Below are positions 54,865-63,468 of a DNA stretch of 64,000 nucleotides, piece by piece. Source of the stretch: Roseburia sp. (GTDB lineage: Bacteria; Bacillota; Clostridia; Lachnospirales; Lachnospiraceae). The first letter of the stretch is position 1. Each line of letters opens with the position of its first letter. The notes beneath the pieces are model-generated. The model searched no databases and was not told the origin of the DNA. It was given only the letters and a program-made list of their open reading frames with translations. The stretch lies in the NCBI GenBank assembly GCA_017937095.1, contig JAGBEG010000010.1:434001-498000 (forward strand), given 5' to 3'. The translations under genes were made by a program, and so were the position numbers.

Positions 54865-55995
54865 TCAATAATTTCCGAGAACCTTTAAACGGATGGTCTC
54901 CTCCGAAAGCCCGCGAAGCGCGTTCTGCACCGCAGCGTCATTTAAATTTCCGTCGAAATCAATGAAAAACCGGTATTCCCAGTTCTTCCCCGCCACCGGG
55001 CGCGACTCGATGTGGTTCATGTTGATTCCATTGTAAATAAAATGCGACAGCATATGATACAGAGAACCGCTCTCATGCGGAATCTCAAAACAAACGCTGA
55101 TCTTCTTCGCATTTTTCAGAAATACATGCTTTCCCGTAACGATAATAAAACGGGTCGCATTCAGCTTATTGTCCTGAATCCCCTCATCCAGCACTTTAAG
55201 TCCATAAATATCCGCGTTCAGCTTACTTGCGATCGCCGCTTTGTGAAGCTTCCCGTCCTCTTTTACCTTCTGTGCCGCAAACGCGTTATTCTTCATGGTG
55301 TGCCGTTCCCAGTCCCTGTGCGCATCCAGATATCTGCTGCACTGCATGATCGACTGCGGATGGGAATAGACATCTGTAATATCTGAAATCTCTGCGTCCG
55401 GCAGGCCAAGCAGCGCGTGATCGATCCGGATAATCTGCTCACCCACGATACAATGGTCGTACTCTACCATCAGATCATAGTTCTCCGACACAATCCCTGC
55501 CGAGGAATTTTCAATCGGAAGTACTGCGTAATCCGCTTCACCGTTTTCAATCGCCTCCATTGCATCCCGCCAGGTCTCCACGTGATAGCTGTTTGCATCC
55601 TCCCCGAAATATTCCTTCAGGGCAAGCTGCGTATAAGCGCCCTCCGTCCCCTGAAAAACGATCCGCGCCTTCTTATAATCAAGCTTCTCCACCTCTGTAA
55701 AATCCGGCTTCTCGTAGATGCCGTGCTCCGTCATAAGCTGATACTGCCGCTTCCTGCTGATGGACATGATCTGCTCAAACAATTCCCGTATTCCATGCCT
55801 GTTGAACTCCGTGTCCCCCTGCGCCGTAAGCTTATTCAGCTTGGAGATCTCACGCTCCCTGTCAAATACCTTTTTGCCGTTTTCTATCTTGTACGCAGCC
55901 ACCTCCTGCGCGATTGCCATTCTCTGCTGGTAAAGCTCTACCATCTTCTGATCGATCACATCGATTTCATCCCGCAACTCTAATAAATCCTTCAT
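54865..55995 (-). CDS. pheA: Bifunctional chorismate mutase / prephenate dehydratase
   Basis: 376 residues: a chorismate mutase domain (about 1-90, ELRDEIDVIDQKMVELYQQRMAIAQEVAAYK), a prephenate dehydratase domain (about 105-285, FQGTEGAYTQLALKEYFG to the NKLNATRFIIV motif with catalytic Thr-Arg-Phe), and an ACT regulatory domain with the phenylalanine-binding ESRP sequence in MNHIESRPV. It makes phenylpyruvate from chorismate and should be inhibited by Phe. The start has AGAAGGAG. Promoter TTGCCA-17-TATAGT upstream; there is no T-box in front. Confidence 0.96.
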   Translation of the reverse strand: MKDLLELRDEIDVIDQKMVELYQQRMAIAQEVAAYKIENGKKVFDREREISKLNKLTAQGDTEFNRHGIRELFEQIMSISRKRQYQLMTEHGIYEKPDFTEVEKLDYKKARIVFQGTEGAYTQLALKEYFGEDANSYHVETWRDAMEAIENGEADYAVLPIENSSAGIVSENYDLMVEYDHCIVGEQIIRIDHALLGLPDAEISDITDVYSHPQSIMQCSRYLDAHRDWERHTMKNNAFAAQKVKEDGKLHKAAIASKLNADIYGLKVLDEGIQDNKLNATRFIIVTGKHVFLKNAKKISVCFEIPHESGSLYHMLSHFIYNGINMNHIESRPVAGKNWEYRFFIDFDGNLNDAAVQNALRGLSEETIRLKVLGNY

Positions 55996-56043
55996 AATGC
56001 TCCTTCTTCTCTGTCGTTCCTGTTCTCAAAAATATCCACCTTT

Positions 56044-56072
56044 ACTATAGTACATTAACGTGCTGATGGCAA
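56044..56072 (-). promoter_or_regulatory. Promoter of the pheA-AAA-ppx-ppk1 operon
   Basis: TTGCCA (56072-56067), 17 bp, TATAGT (56049-56044). The leader is about 40 nt. Confidence 0.75.
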
Positions 56073-56126
56073 GTACATTCACACATCAGAAACCAATCCG
56101 TTCCTGTACATGCGCGCAAGTGCCCC

Positions 56127-56156
56127 TTGCATGTTCTTATGTGGAAATGCTATAAT
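56127..56156 (+). promoter_or_regulatory. Promoter of the beta-propeller-like protein gene
   Basis: TTGCAT (56127-56132), 18 bp, TATAAT (56151-56156); the start codon is 50 bp downstream. Confidence 0.78.
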
Positions 56157-56205
56157 TTTTGATAGAAATCTGACAATCATTATACACGAAAGAAGGGCTT
56201 ATTTC

Positions 56206-57231
56206 ATGAAAAAATTTATCCCCATCCTCGTCGCTGCAGTCGTTGTCATTCTCGGCATCGGCGTTGGCGTTTTTTTCTATCTGTCCGGAAGGACCAGATT
56301 CAATGAAGGCTATGTCAACGGAAATACCGCGGGGAATCTCTACAACGAAGGTCTTTACTGTGAGTACGGCGGCACCATATATTTCGCGAATCCGGACGAC
56401 GGCGGGAAGCTCTACTCCATGGATGCAGACGGCGGAAATCTCACCAAGCTCTGTGACGACGTCGTATCTTCCATCAATGCCGACGAGAACTATCTCTACT
56501 ACGTCAGGGACAATCCCGGCACCGGAAACGGCGCGTTGTCTTTCTTAAGCATCAGCACCAACGGTCTCTGCCGCATCGACCGGGACGGCGGAGCGGATTC
56601 CATTCTGATTCTGGATTCCGACCCCTGTATCTATGCTGCGTTAAGCGGCAATTACGTCTACTATGTCCACTATACAAGCGAGGAAGGCTCCTCCGTATAC
56701 AAGGTCAAAATCGACGGCTCCGAGCGTGCACAGGTCGATGCCAACCCGCATTATACCTGCTCCGTCAACGGGCGGTATATGTACTATAACGGCATGGAGA
56801 ACGAGCATTATATCTGGCGTCTTGACACGGAGAATGATTCAGGCGGTATGCTCTATGGCGGCAACTGCTGGATGCCGATTGTCACGGACGATTCCACTGC
56901 CTACTTTATGGACTGTGACAATAATTACGCCATCGCGCGCGTGGATTTTTCCACCGGAGAGAAGACGCTTCTCGCCGAAGACCGCGTGGACTGGTATAAT
57001 GTCTACGGCGATTATATTTATTTCCAGAGAAATGACGCCGAAAATCCGGCGCTGTGCCGTATGCGCACAGACGGAAGCGGCTACGAGGAGCTTGTACCCG
57101 GAAACCACATGAACATCAATGTGACCTCCTCCTATGTATACTTTAAGGATTTCGTCAGCGAACAGACCTTCCGCATTGCCACAACCGCGGGAGCAGAGCC
57201 GGAAATCTTCTCTCCCGGCAAGGCGGAATAA
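56206..57231 (+). CDS. Membrane-anchored beta-propeller-like protein (DUF5050 type)
   Basis: 341 residues from ATG 56206, with GAAGGG upstream; a longer frame from 56110 crosses the promoter and is rejected. An N-terminal transmembrane helix (about 5-27, ILVAAVVVILGIGVGVFFY) precedes a repeated beta-rich extracellular part with units like NYLYYVRDN, GNYVYYVHY, GRYMYYNG, GDYIYFQRND and SSYVYFKDF, each followed by an R-D-G or DG loop. This pattern matches DUF5050 (prolow-density receptor-like, YWTD-type) propellers. It has no catalytic motif and may bind a ligand on the cell surface. The palindromic element lies 30 bp past its stop. Confidence 0.82.
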   Translation: MKKFIPILVAAVVVILGIGVGVFFYLSGRTRFNEGYVNGNTAGNLYNEGLYCEYGGTIYFANPDDGGKLYSMDADGGNLTKLCDDVVSSINADENYLYYVRDNPGTGNGALSFLSISTNGLCRIDRDGGADSILILDSDPCIYAALSGNYVYYVHYTSEEGSSVYKVKIDGSERAQVDANPHYTCSVNGRYMYYNGMENEHYIWRLDTENDSGGMLYGGNCWMPIVTDDSTAYFMDCDNNYAIARVDFSTGEKTLLAEDRVDWYNVYGDYIYFQRNDAENPALCRMRTDGSGYEELVPGNHMNINVTSSYVYFKDFVSEQTFRIATTAGAEPEIFSPGKAE

Positions 57232-57261
57232 TTGCTGCAGCAGAATTATTTTATTTGTGTG

Positions 57262-57788
57262 TAATTCTTGTTAGGCGCATAACATATGCCACATTACGGA
57301 ATGAGAACGGAATGTGGCATTTTCATTGGAGCTAAAATCCTGTTATTTCTTCGAGGCGGATTTCACGCATCGGATTTCGTGTCTTTGCATTGCGTGAACA
57401 GTCCGCCGATGTGTTTCGATGGGCGAAAGACAATAGGACGAACTTCCTAGCGCCGCCAGGCAGGCTTTCTTACAAAATCATGATAAAACCGCGTCATCCG
57501 AAACTCGACATCATCTGCGATTGAAATGATTGGCAGATGATGTCTCAAACATCGGATGACGCGGTTATGTTTTGTGCGAAAACCCGCCAAGCGGCGCACG
57601 AAAGTTCTCAAATATTGTCTTATCGCCCACGAACACATCCAGGCGGAGGTGTCCACCATTGGAAAGACATGAAACATCATAGGATGCGTGAAACGGCTCG
57701 TTAGAAATACCGGATTTTACGACTGAAATGCCGCAGCCGTTCTCCATTCGGAATGTGTGATATGCCGCATTACGCATAACAAGAATTA
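57262..57788. repeat. 527-bp imperfect palindrome with 12-bp perfect inverted ends (possible foldback/MITE element)
   Basis: The ends TAATTCTTGTTA (57262-57273) and TAACAAGAATTA (57777-57788) are perfect inverse copies. The sequence between them is one imperfect inverted repeat centred near 57525: inner stems 57488-57500 with 57553-57565 (ACCGCGTCATCCG) and 57507-57518 with 57533-57544 (GACATCATCTGC) are perfect, and outer segments such as TTTCACGCATC and TCTTT.. align with gaps. Both arms carry similar short reading frames: on the minus strand 57777-57565 gives 70 residues (containing MENGCGISVVKSG and FENFRAPLGGFSHKT), and on the plus strand 57286-57450 gives 54 residues (with ECGIFIGAKI and FHASDFVSL) but has stop and frame changes. 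No ribosome binding site precedes either. The element fills the space between two convergent genes and ends 8 bp before the polC stop. Confidence 0.85.
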
Positions 57789-57795
57789 TGACAAT

Positions 57796-60700
57796 TTAAA
57801 AATCAAACAGCGACAACTGATTTGACTCCGGAAGATCCCCGAGCAGACCTAAATCCGCCATCAGATCGATGACCGTCTTGGTCGCCTTGGTGCGCTGCCT
57901 GAAATCGTCCTTGGATAAGAATTTGCCGTCCTTTGCAGCCTCCGCCACCGCAATCGCCGCGTTGTCCCCCATTCCGTCTATGGTGTTCAATGCCGGCATC
58001 AGCTTGCCGTCGATGATCTGGAAACGGTCGGGCTTTGCGCGGTAAATGTCTATCGGTATAAACTCAAAGCCTCTCGCATACATCTCCTGCACAATCTTCA
58101 TATCGCGGTAGATATCCTGCTCCTTTTTGGATAATGAATCCTTTCTTCTCGTATAATCCTTGTAGAAATATTCCAGCCGCTCTTTCCCCTGACACATGAT
58201 CTCATAGTCAAAGCCTGTCGCACGGATGGAGAAATACGCCGCATAATAGGCAAGCGGGTAATATACCTTACAGTAGGCGATACGCCATGCCATCATAACG
58301 TAAGCCGCCGCGTGCGCCTTCGGGAACATGTACTTGATTTTAAGACACGACTCAATATACCACTCCGGCACATTATGCGCGCGCATCTCCTCCTTCCACT
58401 CTTCCTTTAACCCCTTTCCTTTTCGCACGGACTCCATGATCGTAAAGGACTGCTCACTGTCAAGCCCCATCTGAATCAGGTAGATCATGATATCGTCACG
58501 CGTACAGATTGCCGTGGAAATGGTTGCAAGCCCCTGTTCGATCAAGGTCTGCGCATTGCCAAGCCACACGTCCGTACCATGGGACAGTCCCGAGATACGG
58601 ATCAGATCCGAGAACTCCTGCGGCTTGGCGTCGATAACCATCTGCATCGCGAACTCCGTTCCAAACTCCGGGATGCCGAGACACCCAAGTGGAATCCCGT
58701 GAATATCATCCGGCTCTACACCGAGCGCCTTTGTATTCTTAAAAAGGGACATGACCGTCTCATCGTCGAGCGGAATCGTCGTCGGGTCGATCCCCGTTAA
58801 ATCCTGCAGCATACGAATCATCGTCGGATCATCGTGTCCGAGTATATCAAGCTTTAAGAGGTTATGGTCGATCGAGTGGTAGTCAAAGTGTGTCGTGACC
58901 GTCGCGGTCGTCATATCGTTCGCCGGATGCTGTACCGGGGTGAACGTATTGATCTCCTCTCCCACCGGAAGTACGACGATACCGCCCGGATGCTGTCCTG
59001 TCGTCCTGCGCACGCCGACACAGCCCTGCACGATGCGGTCAATTTCACAATTGCGCTTATGTACGCCGCGCTCCTCATAATAATTCTTGATGTAGCCGAA
59101 CGCGGTCTTGTCGGCAAGCGTACCAATCGTTCCGGCGCGGAACGTCTGACCGTAGCCGAAAATAACCTCACAGTAGGCATGCGCCTTACTCTGGTACTCT
59201 CCCGAGAAATTCAGGTCGATATCCGGCTCCTTATTTCCCTTAAATCCAAGGAACGTCTCGAACGGAATATCAAAGCCGTCCTTGACGAGCTTCTTGCCGC
59301 AGACCGGACAGATCTTATCCGGCATATCACATCCGCTGCGCCCGGAAAACGCCTTGACCTCCGGCGAGTCAAAATCACTGTATTTACAGTATGCACAGCG
59401 GTAATGCGCCTGAAGGGGATTGACCTCCGTGATACCGGACATGGTCGCCGCAAAAGATGAACCGACCGAACCACGCGACCCCACCAGATAACCGTCCTCG
59501 TTGGACTTCCACACAAGCTTCTGCGCAATGATATACATAACGGCATAGCCGTTCGAGATAATGGAGTTCAGCTCTCTGTCCAGCCGTTCTTTTACAATTG
59601 GCGGTAAATCGTCGCCATACATACTGTGCGCCTTGGTATAGCAGATGTCGCGCAGCATCTGATCGGAATTTTCGATGACAGGCGGACATTTATCCGGGCG
59701 CACCGGGGCAATCTTCTCACACATATCCGCAATCTTGCCCGGATTTGTGATAACGACCTCCTCCGCCTTCGCGCTTCCGAGATACTCAAATTCCTTTAGC
59801 ATCTCCTCCGTCGTCCGAAGGTAGAGCGGCGCCTGGTCATCTGCGTCCTTAAAGCCCTTTCCCGCCATAATGATGCGGCGGTACACCTCATCCTCCGGGT
59901 CAAGAAAATGCACGTCACAGGTCGCAACGACAAGCTTATTGAATGTCTCCCCAAGCTTTACGATGCGGCGGTTGATATCCTGTAAATCCTCTATCGAATT
60001 TACCGCCGCGATCTTATCGTCGCGCAGCATAAAGTTGTTATTGCCGAGCGGCTGAATCTCAAGATAATCGTAAAACTTCACCAGACGGATAATCTCTTCC
60101 TCCGGTCTGCCGTCTAAGATCGCACGGTACAACTCTCCCGCCTCACACGCAGAGCCAAGGAGCAGTCCCTCCCTGTATTTTACAAATTCGCTCTTTGGCA
60201 CGCGCGGCGTCTTATGAAAATATGTCAGATGCGACATGGAAACCAGCCGGTACAGATTGATACGCCCGATATCATTTGTCGCAAGGATGATCGCATGATA
60301 ACTCTTCAGCTTCTTGACAAGCTCCGGAGAGGTCGCCCCCATCCGGTTCACATCGTCAAGCGTCTCCATACCGCGTTCGTGCAGCATCCCGATGAACTTC
60401 ACGAAAATCTCCGCAGTACATGCCGCATCATCCACCGCGCGGTGATGATGGTCTAAGGACACGCCGACCGCTTTCGCTACCGTATCCAGTTTAAAACGGT
60501 TTAACTGCGGCAGAAGGATACGCGCAAGCGCAACCGTATCTACAATTGTAAAATCAAATGGTAGCCCCATTCTCTCACAGTTCTTGCGGATGAAGCTGGT
60601 ATCGAACTCCGCGTTGTGTGCCACCATAACCGTTCCCTCGCAGAACCGCATGAACTCCGGTAAGATTTCTTCGATCTTTGGCGCATCGAGCACCATGTCG

Positions 60701-62355
60701 TCCTTGATGGAGGTGAGCTGTTCGATATTATAAGGGATCGGCACCTCCGGGTTGACGAACGTGGAGAAGCGCTCTGTAATCGCTCCTCCCTCCACCTTGA
60801 CCGCACCGATCTCAATAATCTTATTCTTATCCGGCGAGAGTCCCGTCGTCTCCAGATCGAATACCACATAAGCATCATTTAAGCTCTGTCCGCGCGGTGC
60901 GATAATGATGTCCTTTAAGTCATCCACCAGATAAGCTTCCACACCGTAGATAATCTTAAAGTCCGAATCAGCCGGAACCGCATGGTTCGCATCCGGGAAC
61001 GCCTGCACGTCCCCGTGATCCGTGATTGCAATCGCCTTATGTCCCCACTTCATGGCGCGCTTTACGATATTCTTGACATCCGACACCCCGTCCATATCGC
61101 TCATCTTCGTGTGGCAGTGCAGCTCCACACGCTTCTCAGGACTGGTATCTGCCCTCGTCGAGGTGAAATCCGAAATCTTCTTAATTCCGACAATGGATGC
61201 GATCGTAAGCTCGCTGTCGAACTTGTCCACGGTCGTGACGCCCTTGATCTTTAAGAAGGCGCCCTTCGCAAGCCCCGCGTCCAAAAGTTCGGGAAGCTGA
61301 TCGTTCCTCGTAAAAATCTTAAGTACAATCGAGTCCGTGAAATCCGTGACAGACATAATGATAATCGTCTTCTCATTTCGGATTTCCCTCGTCTCAAGCG
61401 ACATGACCTGACAGCGGATCGTCACCTCTCCCATCTCGCCGACGATCTTCTCAATCGCAATCGGTTCATCTTCAAAATCACGCCCGTAAATGACATCCGG
61501 GTTGTCCGACTTTTTGAAGCCTCCGTCGAACTTCTTGCGAAACTCCCTTTTGCCTTTTTCTGCGCCGTTTTTCTGGTCAAAACCACCGGAAAATCCCCTG
61601 TTTCCTGCAGTTTTTCCTGCACCCTCCGCCGAATTTGCAGCTTTTTTTGCAGACGAAACGATATTTGCCGCAGCCCCAGCGGAATCACCACCAGATATTG
61701 TGCCGCCGTCCTGCGCGCCGCTTTCTGCGCCTTCTTCCGCCCCTACAGGCACACTTTCGCCGTCCTCGTTTCGAATATGCACTTTTTTCATGATATTCTT
61801 GATCTCGAACTCTATCTGAAGATCACTGTTTTTCTTGTATTTGCTCTCCTTCGGCTCCTCATAGGCAAGTTCTACTGACAAATTTAGTCCGCAGCGTTCG
61901 CAGATGACCTTCTCTAAGAACTCTACGATCTCATTGGCGCGCGTCTGTGCGATAATCGTGTTCTCCAGCGTGAGCCGCATATGCGTCTCGTCTGAAAATT
62001 CCATCTTCGCCGTCCGAAGAAGGTTGTACTCCATCAGACTGTAGTTCTTCAGTTCTTCCAGAATGCTGTCCTTATACAGATCAAGCAGCTTCTCCGGCGT
62101 GTACTGCCCGGAAAGCTGATACTTCTCAATAACTGTGACCTGCATCATCCGCCCTTTGAATATCTGCTTTTCGATGGCATTCTGCAGGCGGTAGATATCC
62201 TTTTTATGTATCAGACGCGTGCTGTTCAAATAAACGCGCAGACGATCCTTCTCGTGGTTCATTCCGACCCGGGTCACTTCCGTCTCCGTCAATAAATTTT
62301 TAATCTCGCCATCCACTTCCAAGGATGGAAACACGTCAAAAAACAGCTTCGCCAT
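57796..62355 (-). CDS. polC: DNA polymerase III alpha subunit, PolC type
   Basis: 1519 residues, longer than the usual ~1440. Order: an N-terminal domain (1-195), a linker unusually rich in Ala, Ser, Gly and Lys (about 200-270), an OB-like domain, PHP-domain sequence beginning HCHTKMSDMDGV, the inserted DEDDh proofreading exonuclease (FDLETTGLSPDK, HNAEFDTSFIRKNC, HHRAVDDAAC), more PHP, then the catalytic core with EPDIDLNFSGEYQ (two Asp) and a Cys cluster in CAYCKY and CPVCGKK. It is the leading-strand replicase of low-GC Gram-positives. GGAGGGA precedes the start. ispG lies 40 bp upstream. Confidence 0.97.
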   Translation of the reverse strand: MAKLFFDVFPSLEVDGEIKNLLTETEVTRVGMNHEKDRLRVYLNSTRLIHKKDIYRLQNAIEKQIFKGRMMQVTVIEKYQLSGQYTPEKLLDLYKDSILEELKNYSLMEYNLLRTAKMEFSDETHMRLTLENTIIAQTRANEIVEFLEKVICERCGLNLSVELAYEEPKESKYKKNSDLQIEFEIKNIMKKVHIRNEDGESVPVGAEEGAESGAQDGGTISGGDSAGAAANIVSSAKKAANSAEGAGKTAGNRGFSGGFDQKNGAEKGKREFRKKFDGGFKKSDNPDVIYGRDFEDEPIAIEKIVGEMGEVTIRCQVMSLETREIRNEKTIIIMSVTDFTDSIVLKIFTRNDQLPELLDAGLAKGAFLKIKGVTTVDKFDSELTIASIVGIKKISDFTSTRADTSPEKRVELHCHTKMSDMDGVSDVKNIVKRAMKWGHKAIAITDHGDVQAFPDANHAVPADSDFKIIYGVEAYLVDDLKDIIIAPRGQSLNDAYVVFDLETTGLSPDKNKIIEIGAVKVEGGAITERFSTFVNPEVPIPYNIEQLTSIKDDMVLDAPKIEEILPEFMRFCEGTVMVAHNAEFDTSFIRKNCERMGLPFDFTIVDTVALARILLPQLNRFKLDTVAKAVGVSLDHHHRAVDDAACTAEIFVKFIGMLHERGMETLDDVNRMGATSPELVKKLKSYHAIILATNDIGRINLYRLVSMSHLTYFHKTPRVPKSEFVKYREGLLLGSACEAGELYRAILDGRPEEEIIRLVKFYDYLEIQPLGNNNFMLRDDKIAAVNSIEDLQDINRRIVKLGETFNKLVVATCDVHFLDPEDEVYRRIIMAGKGFKDADDQAPLYLRTTEEMLKEFEYLGSAKAEEVVITNPGKIADMCEKIAPVRPDKCPPVIENSDQMLRDICYTKAHSMYGDDLPPIVKERLDRELNSIISNGYAVMYIIAQKLVWKSNEDGYLVGSRGSVGSSFAATMSGITEVNPLQAHYRCAYCKYSDFDSPEVKAFSGRSGCDMPDKICPVCGKKLVKDGFDIPFETFLGFKGNKEPDIDLNFSGEYQSKAHAYCEVIFGYGQTFRAGTIGTLADKTAFGYIKNYYEERGVHKRNCEIDRIVQGCVGVRRTTGQHPGGIVVLPVGEEINTFTPVQHPANDMTTATVTTHFDYHSIDHNLLKLDILGHDDPTMIRMLQDLTGIDPTTIPLDDETVMSLFKNTKALGVEPDDIHGIPLGCLGIPEFGTEFAMQMVIDAKPQEFSDLIRISGLSHGTDVWLGNAQTLIEQGLATISTAICTRDDIMIYLIQMGLDSEQSFTIMESVRKGKGLKEEWKEEMRAHNVPEWYIESCLKIKYMFPKAHAAAYVMMAWRIAYCKVYYPLAYYAAYFSIRATGFDYEIMCQGKERLEYFYKDYTRRKDSLSKKEQDIYRDMKIVQEMYARGFEFIPIDIYRAKPDRFQIIDGKLMPALNTIDGMGDNAAIAVAEAAKDGKFLSKDDFRQRTKATKTVIDLMADLGLLGDLPESNQLSLFDF

Positions 62356-62395
62356 ACTTCCCTCCGAGTCACTTTCTCTGTTGTCAGTCCTCCTG

Positions 62396-63442
62396 TCAAT
62401 TCTCGTTCCAGTGGACTAATTCATAACGCAGCGCATCAACCAACTCCGCCTCCGGCACCTTCTTGTAGACCTCACCCTTTTTGATAATCAGTCCCTCGCC
62501 GATGCCGCCCGCGATTCCGATATCCGCTTCCTTTGCCTCGCCCGGTCCGTTCACCACACAGCCCATGACCGCGACCTTGATATCGAGCGGAATATCCGCA
62601 ACCATATTTTCTACCTGATTCGCAAGTCCGATCAGGTCAATTCTCGTTCTTCCGCATGTCGGGCAGGAAACGACCTCAATGCCGCCCTTACGGATTCCAA
62701 GCGTGCGCAGAATCAGCTTCGCAGACTTGATCTCTTCGAGCGGGTCGCCGGTTAAGGACACGCGGATCGTATCGCCGATGCCCTGATTTAAAATAAGCCC
62801 AAGCCCGATTGCAGACTTGATGTTGCCGCTTATGATTGTTCCCGCCTCCGTAATGCCGACGTGCAGCGGATGGTCCGTCTTCTTTGCGATCAGCTCATGC
62901 GCCTTCACGCACATCATCACGTCGGAGGACTTAATGCTGATGACCAGATTATCATAGCCCATGTCCTCGATCAGATGCACCTTGTCAAGCGCGCTCTCCA
63001 CGATTCCCTCGGCAGTCACGCCGTGATACTTCTCAACAAGCCCCTTCTCCAGAGAACCGCTGTTGACGCCGACGCGAATCGGAATGTTCCGCTCCTTTGC
63101 CGCGTCCACAACTGCGCGCACACGCTCCACGCTTCCGATATTGCCCGGATTGATGCGGATTTTATCCGCGCCGTGCTCCATCGCCGCAATCGCAAGCCGG
63201 TAGTCAAAATGGATATCTGCAACTACAGGTATCGTCACCTGCTTTTTGATTTCGGTGAGCGCCTCCGCCGCCTCCATCGTCGGAACGGCACAGCGGATAA
63301 TATCGCACCCCGCCGCCGTAAGCGCCTGAATCTGTGCGACCGTCGCCGCCACATCCTCCGTCTTTGTATTTGTCATGGACTGGATCAGAATCGGATTGCC
63401 TCCGCCGATGACCCGGTCGCCGATTTTCACTGTCTTTGTCAT
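62396..63442 (-). CDS. ispG: 4-hydroxy-3-methylbut-2-en-1-yl diphosphate synthase
   Basis: 348 residues, usual length for the bacterial enzyme (GcpE). The [4Fe-4S] ligands are in VVSCPTCGRTRID and AVMGCVVNGPGEAKEAD, and the TIM-barrel part begins with NPILIQSMTNTKTEDV. It makes HMBPP in the methylerythritol phosphate route to isoprenoids. It lies between rseP and polC in the usual clostridial order (dxr-rseP-ispG-polC). It starts with AGGAGG-like site before ATG 63442. Confidence 0.97.
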   Translation of the reverse strand: MTKTVKIGDRVIGGGNPILIQSMTNTKTEDVAATVAQIQALTAAGCDIIRCAVPTMEAAEALTEIKKQVTIPVVADIHFDYRLAIAAMEHGADKIRINPGNIGSVERVRAVVDAAKERNIPIRVGVNSGSLEKGLVEKYHGVTAEGIVESALDKVHLIEDMGYDNLVISIKSSDVMMCVKAHELIAKKTDHPLHVGITEAGTIISGNIKSAIGLGLILNQGIGDTIRVSLTGDPLEEIKSAKLILRTLGIRKGGIEVVSCPTCGRTRIDLIGLANQVENMVADIPLDIKVAVMGCVVNGPGEAKEADIGIAGGIGEGLIIKKGEVYKKVPEAELVDALRYELVHWNEN

Positions 63443-63468
63443 AGTATTCCTCCATTAAAAAGCGTTCC

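Noticed and set aside
57565-57777. 70-residue frame inside the palindrome as an independent gene.
   Set aside because: No Shine-Dalgarno sequence precedes its ATG, and the frame is one arm of an inverted repeat; I list it only as part of the element.
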